DNA from: Syntrophobacteraceae bacterium
GTDB lineage: Bacteria; Desulfobacterota; Syntrophobacteria; Syntrophobacterales; Syntrophobacteraceae
NCBI GenBank assembly: GCA_025454175.1
Contig: JALOOX010000021.1
Coordinates: 1-48,704, forward strand
Length of the DNA: 48,704 bases
Reading direction: 5' to 3'
The notes under the pieces are model-generated. The model had not been told where the DNA came from. It did no database searches and saw only the letters and a list, made by a program, of their open reading frames with translations. Below are positions 33,308 through 40,538 of the stretch, one piece after another (the stretch's first letter is position 1; every line of letters begins with the position of its first letter). A program made the position numbers and the translations under genes.

Positions 33308-33428
33308 GCCGGTTGCGGATTTTGCCCGGAGTATCACCGTGGAGGACGCGGAGAGCCCCTCGCTCTATTTAGGATTTCCCGCAAGTCCACGGCGGTTCTC
33401 CTCGACCTGTAATTCAACGAGGAACCAT

Positions 33429-33456
33429 AAACCAGAAACCAGAAACCAGAAACCAG
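33429..33456. repeat. Short tandem repeat, four units of AAACCAG
   Basis: Four exact consecutive copies of the 7-bp unit AAACCAG in the 172-bp gap between convergent rfbB and the PfkB-family gene, flanked by degenerate units (AACCATA, GAACCATG). It is the kind of run that changes length by slippage; no gene start lies close by. Confidence 0.8.
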
Positions 33457-33479
33457 GAACCATGAACCGGCGGCTTTGC

Positions 33480-34418
33480 TCAGCAGATCAGGGGACCGTA
33501 GTTATCGTTGTACCTTTGACAGAAGGTTTGCCAGTCGAGACGATGCTCCTGGGTCCCGTAATTCTCGACGGCGTAAGTGGCGGCGACGGTCCCCAGCTGG
33601 CAGCACATGTCCCAGTCCAGGCCCATGGAGCGCCCCTTGAGGATCCCGGCGCGGAACGCGTCGCCCGCCCCGGTGGGATCCAGCACCTCCCTCACGGGGG
33701 CCGCCGGAATGAGGAGCTTTTCACCCTTTTGATCGAGGATCACGCCCTCGGGGCCCCGGGTAGTGACGACAATCTCCACATTCCGGTAGAGGGTGTTCAT
33801 GTTCCAGCCGGTGAGCTGCAGAAACTGAGAGAGCTCGTATTCGTTGGAGATGAAAGCCAGAGCCCCGCGCACGGCCTCCCGGATCTCCGCGCCCTGCCAG
33901 ATGTTGAGGCTCTGGCCGGGGTCGAAGATGAAAGGGACTCCGGCCTCCCGCGCTCTGGCGGCAAACCCCATCATATCCAGCTTGTTTCCCGGGCCGATGA
34001 GAATCTGAACGGGCTTGGAGGAGTCGTCGAGGGGCGGGAGCTCGGCTTCGTAAGCCATGGCACCGGGATTGAAAGCGGTGATCTGATTGTCGTCCAGGTC
34101 CGTCGTGATGTAGGCGCCGGCCGTCAAGACGCCGGGTATCTGCCTGACCCAGCGGTCGGACAGCCCATGCGAAAGGATCCATTCCCTGTAGCGGCCGAAG
34201 TCATCTCCGGCCGTGGCCACGATGAACGGGATCTCTCCCAGAAGACCAAGGGTATAGGCAATGTTCCCGGCGGTGCCTCCGAATTTCTCGACGAGCCCAT
34301 TGATGTTGAAACAGACGTTGAGGACGTGTATCTTATGGGGTAAAATGTGATCCGCAAAGCGTCCGGGGAAGTCCATGATGCGGTCATAAGCCAGTGACCC
34401 GGAGATGAAGGTGCGCAT
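33480..34418 (-). CDS. PfkB-family carbohydrate/nucleoside kinase
   Basis: A ribokinase-fold sugar or nucleoside kinase of 312 residues. Seen: the N-terminal GSLAYDRIMDFPGRF, the GGTAGNIAYTLGLLG segment, and the catalytic anion hole DPTGAGDAFRAGI with the active-site Asp. The overall pattern is closest to adenosine-kinase-like members, but the substrate is not certain. The ATG at 34418 follows AAAGGAG; ten extra residues of a longer frame are not conserved. It is divergent from the following exported-protein gene. Confidence 0.85.
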   Translation of the reverse strand: MRTFISGSLAYDRIMDFPGRFADHILPHKIHVLNVCFNINGLVEKFGGTAGNIAYTLGLLGEIPFIVATAGDDFGRYREWILSHGLSDRWVRQIPGVLTAGAYITTDLDDNQITAFNPGAMAYEAELPPLDDSSKPVQILIGPGNKLDMMGFAARAREAGVPFIFDPGQSLNIWQGAEIREAVRGALAFISNEYELSQFLQLTGWNMNTLYRNVEIVVTTRGPEGVILDQKGEKLLIPAAPVREVLDPTGAGDAFRAGILKGRSMGLDWDMCCQLGTVAATYAVENYGTQEHRLDWQTFCQRYNDNYGPLIC

Positions 34419-34599
34419 GCCGATTTCTCCTTTGATGCGGTTCAACATATATATCCGAGACTCGAAGCGTAATCCCTCTCATCGGGGACCACGGAATCAA
34501 CATGATGTCAAGATTCTTTGTGATTATCCCGAATACTCCCTCACCGGTTACTGAATCTGATCAGGGTAAGATGCTCGTTATTGGGTGAGCACAAACCTC

Positions 34600-34605
34600 T
34601 ATAAT
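34600..34605 (+). promoter_or_regulatory. Candidate -10 element of the exported-protein gene
   Basis: A perfect TATAAT in an AT-rich stretch (34440-34625), 105 bp before the start codon of the next gene. The region 17 bp upstream (GTTATT) is a poor -35, so an activator may be needed. Confidence 0.35.
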
Positions 34606-34710
34606 ACAATCATAATGGCGTAAAGCTAATTCCGAATGCAGGGTGCTGCCACTTCGGCAGGTCCTGAAGTATTCCGCGACGAACTCAAACATGATCAGAG
34701 GGTGAAAAGG

Positions 34711-35457
34711 ATGACGCACAGTGTTTTCAGCAGGTATTGGAAAAGTGCATGTCTTGGGCTTTGCCTTGTCGTGGTCCTCGGCAGTTCCCGGGCCTGGGGC
34801 GGGCCCCTGCGGCTGAAGATGACCGACGGAACAGCCGTTGAAGTGAACTACTACTGGGAGGAAGGCGGAGAGGTGAAGTTCGAGATTCCAGGCGGCATTG
34901 CGGGCGTTCCCAAGGTGCAGGTGGCCTCCGTGCAGGAAGTGGTCGTGAACCGGGAGTTCGATCCCGAGGTCCTGGCGGAGAGAACCGAGGCGGAGGGAGC
35001 CTCGGCGCAGATGAAGATGCTCCGTGACCTCGTCAGTGGTTCGCCTTCCGGCATGTCGACATCTGAAAGGCTGAGTCCCGAAGAGAGCCTTGAGCTCCTC
35101 AGGGCCAGCCGAAGCACCGGCGACGGAGCACGCGGCAAGGAAAGGGTCCAGGGGGCTCTTTACGACGTCCAGGCTGACTTCTCGGAGCTTGTGAGGATCC
35201 CCGACGCAGGAGTCATGATCGAGATGAGAAAGGTCGTGACCAGCCGCAACGATCTCAGGCGGAACGGCTTCACGCTCAACCTCTTCGACGGGGAGGGCAA
35301 TGTCATCCAGAGACAGGCCTGCCTGGTGAATGAGCTCGACGTGGACCGCAAGTCCATGAGGCAGATGGGACTGAGGGGACGCCTGTTCTCACTGACGGCG
35401 TCGGTCAGGCCGGATGAGCGCATCAGACGCTATGAAATCACCGCCGATCGCCGGTAG
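34711..35457 (+). CDS. Exported protein of unknown function
   Basis: A 248-residue protein I do not recognise. The ATG at 34711 has GAGGG upstream; a GTG three codons earlier is an alternative. The signal peptide core is about residues 9-30 (LGLCLVVVLGSS), ending near AWG. The mature N-terminus (about 33-75) looks like a small beta-barrel: LRLKMTDGTAVEVNYYWEEGGEVKFEI ... VPKVQVASVQEVVV, resembling a motif seen in periplasmic proteins with SH3-like folds. A charged linker follows, then a second beta-rich domain (about 145-248, for example YDVQADFSELVRIPDAGVM). No catalytic residues can be named. Confidence 0.7.
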   Translation: MTHSVFSRYWKSACLGLCLVVVLGSSRAWGGPLRLKMTDGTAVEVNYYWEEGGEVKFEIPGGIAGVPKVQVASVQEVVVNREFDPEVLAERTEAEGASAQMKMLRDLVSGSPSGMSTSERLSPEESLELLRASRSTGDGARGKERVQGALYDVQADFSELVRIPDAGVMIEMRKVVTSRNDLRRNGFTLNLFDGEGNVIQRQACLVNELDVDRKSMRQMGLRGRLFSLTASVRPDERIRRYEITADRR

Positions 35458-35476
35458 GCAAGTCTCCGATCCCCCT

Positions 35477-35809
35477 TCACGCGCCTCGCTTCAGAGTGAC
35501 GACGGTCGCGCCCCATCCCCCTCGTGAGCCTTCAGCCTGCTTCAAGGAGGCCACGAGGGGATGACGCTCCAGGATGGACTGGACGCGATGTTTCAGCTGC
35601 CCCGTTCCCTTCCCGTGAATGATCCGCACCTCCCGAAACCCCTTTTCAGAAGCAGCCGTGAGGTAATCGTCGAGGAGCCCCTTGACTTCGCCGGGTCTGA
35701 ACGTGTGCAGATCCAGTGAGTCCTCGATGGGGACGATGATGGGCTCCTCCTCGTCGAAGCCGGCCTCGGCAGTATCTTCCAAATTATCGATCTCTTTATG
35801 CTTTTCCAC
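35477..35809 (-). CDS. Stand-alone Smr-domain protein
   Basis: A 110-residue protein: an acidic N-terminal 25 residues, then a complete Smr domain. Family motifs are LDLHTFRPGEV (36-type LDLH) and IIHGKGTGQLK (HGxG). Small Smr proteins act as nucleases on branched DNA or on RNA, including stalled ribosome complexes. The larger family member MutS2 is not next to it; MutS itself lies at 44-47 kb. Translation begins at GTG 35809 with AAAGGA upstream. Confidence 0.88.
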   Translation of the reverse strand: MEKHKEIDNLEDTAEAGFDEEEPIIVPIEDSLDLHTFRPGEVKGLLDDYLTAASEKGFREVRIIHGKGTGQLKHRVQSILERHPLVASLKQAEGSRGGWGATVVTLKRGA

Positions 35810-35931
35810 TAATCCATCCTTTCGGTCGATGGTTCAAGGCGGCCCTGCTCCACCCAGTGGCCGGGAGCCGGCGGCCACCCGCCTTCAGGTCCAGCCCGCC
35901 TCCTGGTGCAGTCAGCGTCAGGCACGGCTGG

Positions 35932-37029
35932 TCAGGGACCTCCAAGTGCTTCGAGGATGATTTGGGCGCAGACCTCGGCCCCGTCCGTTCCGAGGTTCAC
36001 GGGCCTCCGCGGGCAGCGCCGGATCTCCGCCAGGGCATGATCCCACCGGCCCGAATAGAGGTCTTGCGAGGACATGTACGCCACTGGCAGGTGCTTTCTC
36101 ATGGCGTCCACCAGAATGGGGTACTCGGGGAAATCCCCACGATCCGTGTATATCATTGGGGTTCCATGGGACAGGCAGTCGGAGACGATTCCATAGCCGG
36201 GTTTGGTGATGACGGCGTCGCTGGCGGCGATCACATCCGGATAGGAGAGGTCGAAGGGATCCAGGCAGAGGCCATTGGAGAGCCTGTAGTCCAGGGGATG
36301 TTTGAAAAGGAATACAGCTTCGGGGATGGTCTCGACGGCTCTCAAGGCGGAATCGTCCAGGTCCAGCGTGGCGAAGGCCAGCAGGTAGGCGGGCTGAAGG
36401 GGATCGAGGCCCAGGAGCCCGCGGGTTTCTTCGGGGGGGCGGTTCGAGTGGCGGGCGACCAGGGGAACATCCACGTGACGCGGGCAGGCAGAGCAGTCGC
36501 CATGCATGGGAAGCCGAAGGAGAAGGTCGCACTGGCCGTAGCCTGCCGCAATCCATTGGATGAGCTTCGGCCACCGCGGGTCCTGTTCCGTGTAAGTCGA
36601 ATAAATCCAGTCCCACGTGAAGTTGCCCACCCCCAGCGAGGGAATACCGCACCGGCGGGCGGCCTGGAACGGCAGGAAGGGGATATCGGCGACCACGAGA
36701 TCGATATGCCGGCTTTTCAGGAATTCCGATTCCTCATCCACGATCAGGTCCGCTCCGGCTTTGAGGTCCGCGAGGGCAGAAAGTGTGGAGGCGAGGTCGA
36801 ATCGGACGCTGTCCAGCTGAATCAGGCCGAAATCGAGCCGCCTCCTGCGATAGGGCAGGGGACGCCCGATGTTCTGCATCACCAGGAGCTCGGGGATTTC
36901 GCTCACGAGGGTGATCTCCACGCCGGAGTCCTGTTGGAGCAGGCCGCGGATGATTTCAAGAGACCTCACCGCATGCCCGAAGCCATGGGGAGTGATATAG
37001 TACGCGATCCTTCGGAAGTGCCTTGACAT
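35932..37029 (-). CDS. Glycosyltransferase-B-fold protein related to the N-terminal domain of plant L-arabinokinase
   Basis: A 365-residue protein with a GT-B-like N-terminal half (ITPHGFGHAVRSLEIIRGLL) and a C-terminal half with KPGYGIVSDCLSHGTPMIYTDRGDFPEYP, which binds nucleotide-sugar in this fold. The middle, with DLVVADIPFLPFQAARRCGIPSLGVGNFTWDWIY and later GQCDLLLRLPMHG, matches from memory the N-terminal half of the arabinokinase ARA1. No GHMP kinase domain is attached. The ATG at 37029 is chosen for GGGAG just upstream; a much longer frame runs into repeat DNA and is rejected. Sugar donor and acceptor are unknown. Confidence 0.78.
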   Translation of the reverse strand: MSRHFRRIAYYITPHGFGHAVRSLEIIRGLLQQDSGVEITLVSEIPELLVMQNIGRPLPYRRRRLDFGLIQLDSVRFDLASTLSALADLKAGADLIVDEESEFLKSRHIDLVVADIPFLPFQAARRCGIPSLGVGNFTWDWIYSTYTEQDPRWPKLIQWIAAGYGQCDLLLRLPMHGDCSACPRHVDVPLVARHSNRPPEETRGLLGLDPLQPAYLLAFATLDLDDSALRAVETIPEAVFLFKHPLDYRLSNGLCLDPFDLSYPDVIAASDAVITKPGYGIVSDCLSHGTPMIYTDRGDFPEYPILVDAMRKHLPVAYMSSQDLYSGRWDHALAEIRRCPRRPVNLGTDGAEVCAQIILEALGGP

Positions 37030-37223
37030 GTTGCTCCCTGCCCCTGAGGTTGATGAAGGATGAAGGCTATTGTAGCCGCAGGTTTCCGAATCATTGAGCA
37101 AAAAAGTGAAATGCCCCCGATCATCGCCGGGGGGCAACCGTGCGGAATGTTGGCCTCCTGGGGCGGTGGACGACCTCAAAAGAGTGGACACCGGCTTCAG
37201 GAGGACGGTAAAGTGAAGGCCCT

Positions 37224-37319
37224 GGTACTGCCGGGCGCAAGTGCTTGACCACTTGCTGGTTCCCAAGCTCGAGCTCGGGAACCAGCCGATCCGGGCGATC
37301 ATTTCCGCCCGAGCGTACC
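37224..37319 (-). repeat. Interspersed palindromic repeat, copy C (most complete)
   Basis: Third copy of the family at 159-245 and 3978-4084, in opposite orientation. The ends are inverted: GGTACNNNCGGGCG at both termini when each is read inward. The centre is a near-perfect palindrome GCTGGTTCCC-AAGCTCGAGCTC-GGGAACCAGC (37255-37286). At 96 bp it best defines the family's boundaries. Confidence 0.78.
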
Positions 37320-37507
37320 TGGGAAACCGTGCCTCCAGGGAAGAGAAGAGTTGCTCTGGGCGGGAGCTCCCGCGTGTCAACGAACGATTCAGCCAGGGTG
37401 ACCTGTATTTTGACTTGTTCCTGCTTCTTTTCAATCTCCCGCGGAGACGCGGGGGAGGCTCTACCCGGAGCTGTTCCCCGGGTTTGTGGCTTTTCCGGTT
37501 CATCGCA

Positions 37508-37639
37508 GATTAGCGTGAAGCTCTTTCCCTCTTCCTCAGGGAGAGGGCTAGGGTGAGGGGAGATCTTGATTCGTTAAGCCCCCCTCACCCCGACCCTCTC
37601 CCCCCGAAGGGTGGAGAGGGAGTCACCCTCACGCTAATC
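37508..37639. repeat. 132-bp MITE-like element with perfect 11-bp inverted ends
   Basis: The ends are GATTAGCGTGA (37508-37518) and TCACGCTAATC (37629-37639), exact reverse complements. Internally, CCTCAGGGAGAGGGCTAGGGTGAGGGG pairs with CCCCTCACCCCGACCCTCTCCCC, so the whole element could fold into one long hairpin. It resembles the CCCTCACCC-type dispersed elements found in many genomes. It encodes nothing. Confidence 0.75.
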
Positions 37640-37697
37640 CTCGTTGATCCGCTTTTCCCCGCGTCCCTTGATCCCTTGCGGCGAGGAGTGAGCGTCG

Positions 37698-38276
37698 ATG
37701 CCCAGATTACGTCCCAGCTGGCATGAGTACTTCATGCTCATCGCCAAGATCGTCAGCAGTCGCTCCACCTGCAACTCGCGCCCGACCGGAGCCGTCATCG
37801 TCAAGAGCAATCATATCCTCGCGACAGGCTACAATGGAGCCATGCCCGGGGCCGCTCACTGCATCGATCAGCCCGACGTGGACGGCAGCCCCTATTGCTT
37901 CAGGCGTTTGAGCGGCGTGCCCGACATCGACAAGTACAACTTCTGCAAGGCCTCCCATGCCGAAGCCAATGCCATCGCCCAGGCCGCGCGCTACGGCATC
38001 AGCGTCGATGGTGCAACCCTTTACACCACCCTCGCCCCCTGCTATGTCTGCCTCAAGCTCGTGGCCACGGCTCGAATCCGGGCGGTCTACTACGAGCACG
38101 TCTACGAGTCCATGGCTCCCGAGCGCGACCAGTTCTGGAAGGATGCGGTCCGGGAGTCCGGAATCCAGATCTTCGAGCGCCTGATCATCTCTCCCGGCAC
38201 CTATGAGTATATCCTGTCGGACATCACGAACATCACTTCGCGCCGGCGAGCCCAGGCGACCGATTTTCTGGCATGA
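37698..38276 (+). CDS. dCMP-deaminase-family zinc enzyme
   Basis: A 192-residue cytidine/deoxycytidylate deaminase-fold protein. The zinc site is complete: HAE in SHAEANAI (His 87, Glu 89) and PCYVC (Cys 115, Cys 118). An internal segment with several Cys and His (around 55-84) matches the extra loop of dCMP deaminases and ComEB-like proteins. It probably makes dUMP from dCMP for dTMP synthesis. GAGGAG lies 9 nt ahead of the ATG. The HAD gene follows 10 nt after its stop. Confidence 0.88.
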   Translation: MPRLRPSWHEYFMLIAKIVSSRSTCNSRPTGAVIVKSNHILATGYNGAMPGAAHCIDQPDVDGSPYCFRRLSGVPDIDKYNFCKASHAEANAIAQAARYGISVDGATLYTTLAPCYVCLKLVATARIRAVYYEHVYESMAPERDQFWKDAVRESGIQIFERLIISPGTYEYILSDITNITSRRRAQATDFLA

Positions 38277-38286
38277 GCCGCTTGTG

Positions 38287-38976
38287 ATGAAGGAATGCAC
38301 TCTCTTTTTTGACCTCGGCAGCACGCTCCTGCAGCCTGCGGGGATCTCCGCCCGGAGAAGGCTCGGACAGCTCTTGAGCCTCTCCGAAAAGGAGGTTAAG
38401 CGTGCGGGGCGGCTGATCATGACCAGCCCGAGTGAAAGCCTCGAGTCCCTGGCCGGGGGTCTCTCACGCGTGCTCGCCGCGAGGGACCCCCGGGATGTCC
38501 TCGATGCGGTTCGCCTGGTCTGGCGTGAGCAGTTCGACCGGGTGGCGCTGCACCCTCATGCCCCCGATCTCGTTGAACGCCTCGGGAAGAGCACTTGCCG
38601 GCTGGGGCTTTTATCGAACGTATGGCCTCCTGTCATCGAGGGTATTGATGCCAGGTATCCTGGCTTTCTGTCTTCATTCGAACACCGGGTGCTGAGCTGC
38701 CGACTCGGCTTCAAGAAGCCATCCCCGGCCATCTTCGAGGCGGCCATCGCTGCCGCCGGCGTGCCCCCCCATCGCACCTGGATGATAGGCGACAGCTACG
38801 AGCTGGACGTGGAGCCGGCCATGAAGGCCGGAATGCATGCGGTTTGGGTCCTGAGTCGCCCCGAAGCCGAGAGGGAATTGCTGGCCCAGGTCCTGACGAA
38901 AGAGAAGCCCCGTCCGGACTCGGCCGTCGCGGACCTTACAGGGCTCCCGGCTGTTCTCGATCGGCTCGCTCACTGA
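38287..38976 (+). CDS. HAD-superfamily hydrolase
   Basis: A 229-residue haloacid-dehalogenase-like phosphatase. Motif I is FFDLGSTLL, with the nucleophile Asp kept but the usual second Asp (DxD) replaced by Gly, as occurs in several dehalogenase-like subfamilies. Motif II is LLSN, motif III has Lys in GFKKPSPAIF, and motif IV is MIGDSYELDV. The substrate is unknown. The start at 38287 has only a weak ribosome site and may be coupled to the deaminase, 10 nt upstream. Confidence 0.82.
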   Translation: MKECTLFFDLGSTLLQPAGISARRRLGQLLSLSEKEVKRAGRLIMTSPSESLESLAGGLSRVLAARDPRDVLDAVRLVWREQFDRVALHPHAPDLVERLGKSTCRLGLLSNVWPPVIEGIDARYPGFLSSFEHRVLSCRLGFKKPSPAIFEAAIAAAGVPPHRTWMIGDSYELDVEPAMKAGMHAVWVLSRPEAERELLAQVLTKEKPRPDSAVADLTGLPAVLDRLAH

Positions 38977-38990
38977 GAGGAAATCTCGCA

Positions 38991-39833
38991 ATGACGGATA
39001 TTCTTGAGATCTATCTGCTGGTTGCCTTGGGTTGTTCCGCCTTCACCCAGGCTTTTTTCTGGTACGAGTCGGCCTGCGGCCCTCACCGGGAATACCTCGA
39101 AAGGCTGTCCCGCGGCCGAGTGGGCTGGTGGATCCTCAGGGGAATACTCACCGGTTTCGGCTCGATTCTCCTGGTTTCCATACTCTTTCCATTGGGCTTT
39201 TGTCGGGCGTTTCGTTTTTCGAAGCCTTCCGGTGACGATGCCCTTCCCCCCGTGATCCTCGTTCACGGCCTGTACCACAATGCCAGCGCCTGGGCGCTCT
39301 ATCGGTGGCGGCTCGGGCGGTCCGGGTTTTCGACAATCCGGGCTTTCAACTATCGGAGCTTCGGCTTGTCTTTCGGGGAAATCCTGGAGCGTCTGGAGAT
39401 GTTCGTTCGGGAGGTGGAAGCCGCGAGCCCCGGGCGGAAGCCCGTCATGGTCGGGCACAGTCTCGGCGGCCTCCTCTGCCGGGCTTTCGCCGATGCGTCC
39501 GAAAATGCCGGCCGCATCCAGGCCGTGGTCACCCTGGGGGCTCCTCACAGGGGCTCGAAGCTGGCGGCTCTCAGCCTTGGGCGCCTGGGCCAGAGCCTCA
39601 TATTCCAGGGACCGCTGTTCAGGGACCTGGAGCGCAACAAGGCCCCGGTCGGGAGCCATCGCCTGGCCGTTCTCACCCCCACGGACTCCATGGTGCTGCC
39701 CTTCGAAGCTCTCAAGATCGAGGATCCGGCCTGGCGACTGCTGGAGGTGGAGCCGGTCGGTCACATCGGCCTGCTTTTTCATCCCGCAACGGCTCGGAGG
39801 GTTATCGATTACCTCCTCGATGCCGCCAAATGA
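38991..39833 (+). CDS. Membrane-anchored alpha/beta hydrolase (lipase-like)
   Basis: A 280-residue hydrolase with two hydrophobic segments at its N-terminus (about 5-24 and 47-70), likely membrane anchors. The catalytic part follows: the oxyanion strand VILVHGLYHN, the nucleophile elbow VGHSLGG (Ser 157), GAPHRGS, a late Asp in LTPTDSMV, and His in VGHIGLLFHP. It resembles PGAP1-type and triacylglycerol lipases. GAGAGGA lies 9 nt before the ATG. It closes a plus-strand run with the deaminase and HAD genes, 14 nt after the latter. Confidence 0.85.
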   Translation: MTDILEIYLLVALGCSAFTQAFFWYESACGPHREYLERLSRGRVGWWILRGILTGFGSILLVSILFPLGFCRAFRFSKPSGDDALPPVILVHGLYHNASAWALYRWRLGRSGFSTIRAFNYRSFGLSFGEILERLEMFVREVEAASPGRKPVMVGHSLGGLLCRAFADASENAGRIQAVVTLGAPHRGSKLAALSLGRLGQSLIFQGPLFRDLERNKAPVGSHRLAVLTPTDSMVLPFEALKIEDPAWRLLEVEPVGHIGLLFHPATARRVIDYLLDAAK

Positions 39834-39884
39834 GCTTCCTGATCCAGCTCGCGGGCCGCAGCCGACGGGATATGCCCGGCATGC

Positions 39885-40511
39885 TCAGGCCGCGGGACGG
39901 CAATAGATGATCCCGTGCTCGAGCAGGAAGCGAATCACGACATCCACGGATTCATCCAGCGTGAGGCCCCCGGTGTCCACGACGAGCTCGGGGTTTTCCG
40001 GTTCCTCGTAAGGCGCCGAAATCCCGGTCATGTTCAGGATTTCACCGCGCCGCGCCTTTCTGTAGAGGCCTTTGGGGTCTCGCTCCTCGCAGACATCCAG
40101 CGTGCATTTCACGTAGCACTCATAGTACGGCCAGCTGGACATGAGCTTCCTCACGAATTCGCGGCTTTCACGGAAAGGGGCGATGAAGGCGGCGAAGACG
40201 AGGAGGCCGGCGTCCACCATCAGCTTGGCCACTTCGGCGATGCGGCGGATGTTCTCCTTCCGGTCTTCCGGGCTCAACCCCAGGTCGGAGCTCAATCCGG
40301 TTCGGATGTTGTCCCCATCCAAAACGTAGCTTCGGATCCCGTAGCGGTAGAGACGGGCTTCGACGGCATGGGCCAGGGTGGACTTTCCGCTCCCCGAGAG
40401 GCCCGTGAACCATAGGAGACCGCTTCGGTGGCCGTTGAGCACATGACGGTCGGAGCACTTGATGAGGGAGTCGAAGGGGAAGATATTTTCGGCTTTGTGG
40501 GGGTCGGTCAC
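39885..40511 (-). CDS. cysC: Adenylylsulfate kinase
   Basis: Phosphorylates APS to PAPS, the sulfate donor for sulfotransferases. The product is 208 residues, the normal stand-alone size. Seen: P-loop GLSGSGKST (37-45), LDGDNIRTGLSSDLGLS, the FIAPFRESRE segment, and GLYRKARRGEI. The start is GTG 40511 with AAAGGAA upstream. No sulfate adenylyltransferase or sulfotransferase gene is adjacent; in a sulfate-reducing lineage APS is abundant, so this enzyme more likely feeds sulfated envelope molecules than assimilation (inference). It follows the RNase gene by 27 bp. Confidence 0.93.
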   Translation of the reverse strand: MTDPHKAENIFPFDSLIKCSDRHVLNGHRSGLLWFTGLSGSGKSTLAHAVEARLYRYGIRSYVLDGDNIRTGLSSDLGLSPEDRKENIRRIAEVAKLMVDAGLLVFAAFIAPFRESREFVRKLMSSWPYYECYVKCTLDVCEERDPKGLYRKARRGEILNMTGISAPYEEPENPELVVDTGGLTLDESVDVVIRFLLEHGIIYCRPAA

Positions 40512-40538
40512 AGGGTTCCTTTCGTGATCCAGGTTCTC

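Larger units (their letters stand above)
37030..37697. other. Gene-free 668-bp region made largely of repeats
   Basis: It holds repeat copy C (37224-37319) and an unrelated 132-bp inverted-end element (37508-37639). A GC hairpin CCCCCG/CGGGGG lies near 37111-37132. No credible gene is present. This is the densest repeat region in the window, and it sits at a strand switch between the glycosyltransferase and the deaminase genes. Confidence 0.6.

Noticed and set aside
35932..37503. 523-residue version of the glycosyltransferase-like protein
   Set aside because: The extra N-terminal 158 residues are translated from repeat copy C and gene-free DNA; a good ribosome site precedes ATG 37029.
38287..38976. 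Inactive HAD enzyme because the second Asp of DxD is Gly
   Set aside because: Several dehalogenase-like subfamilies naturally lack that Asp, and the other motifs are complete.
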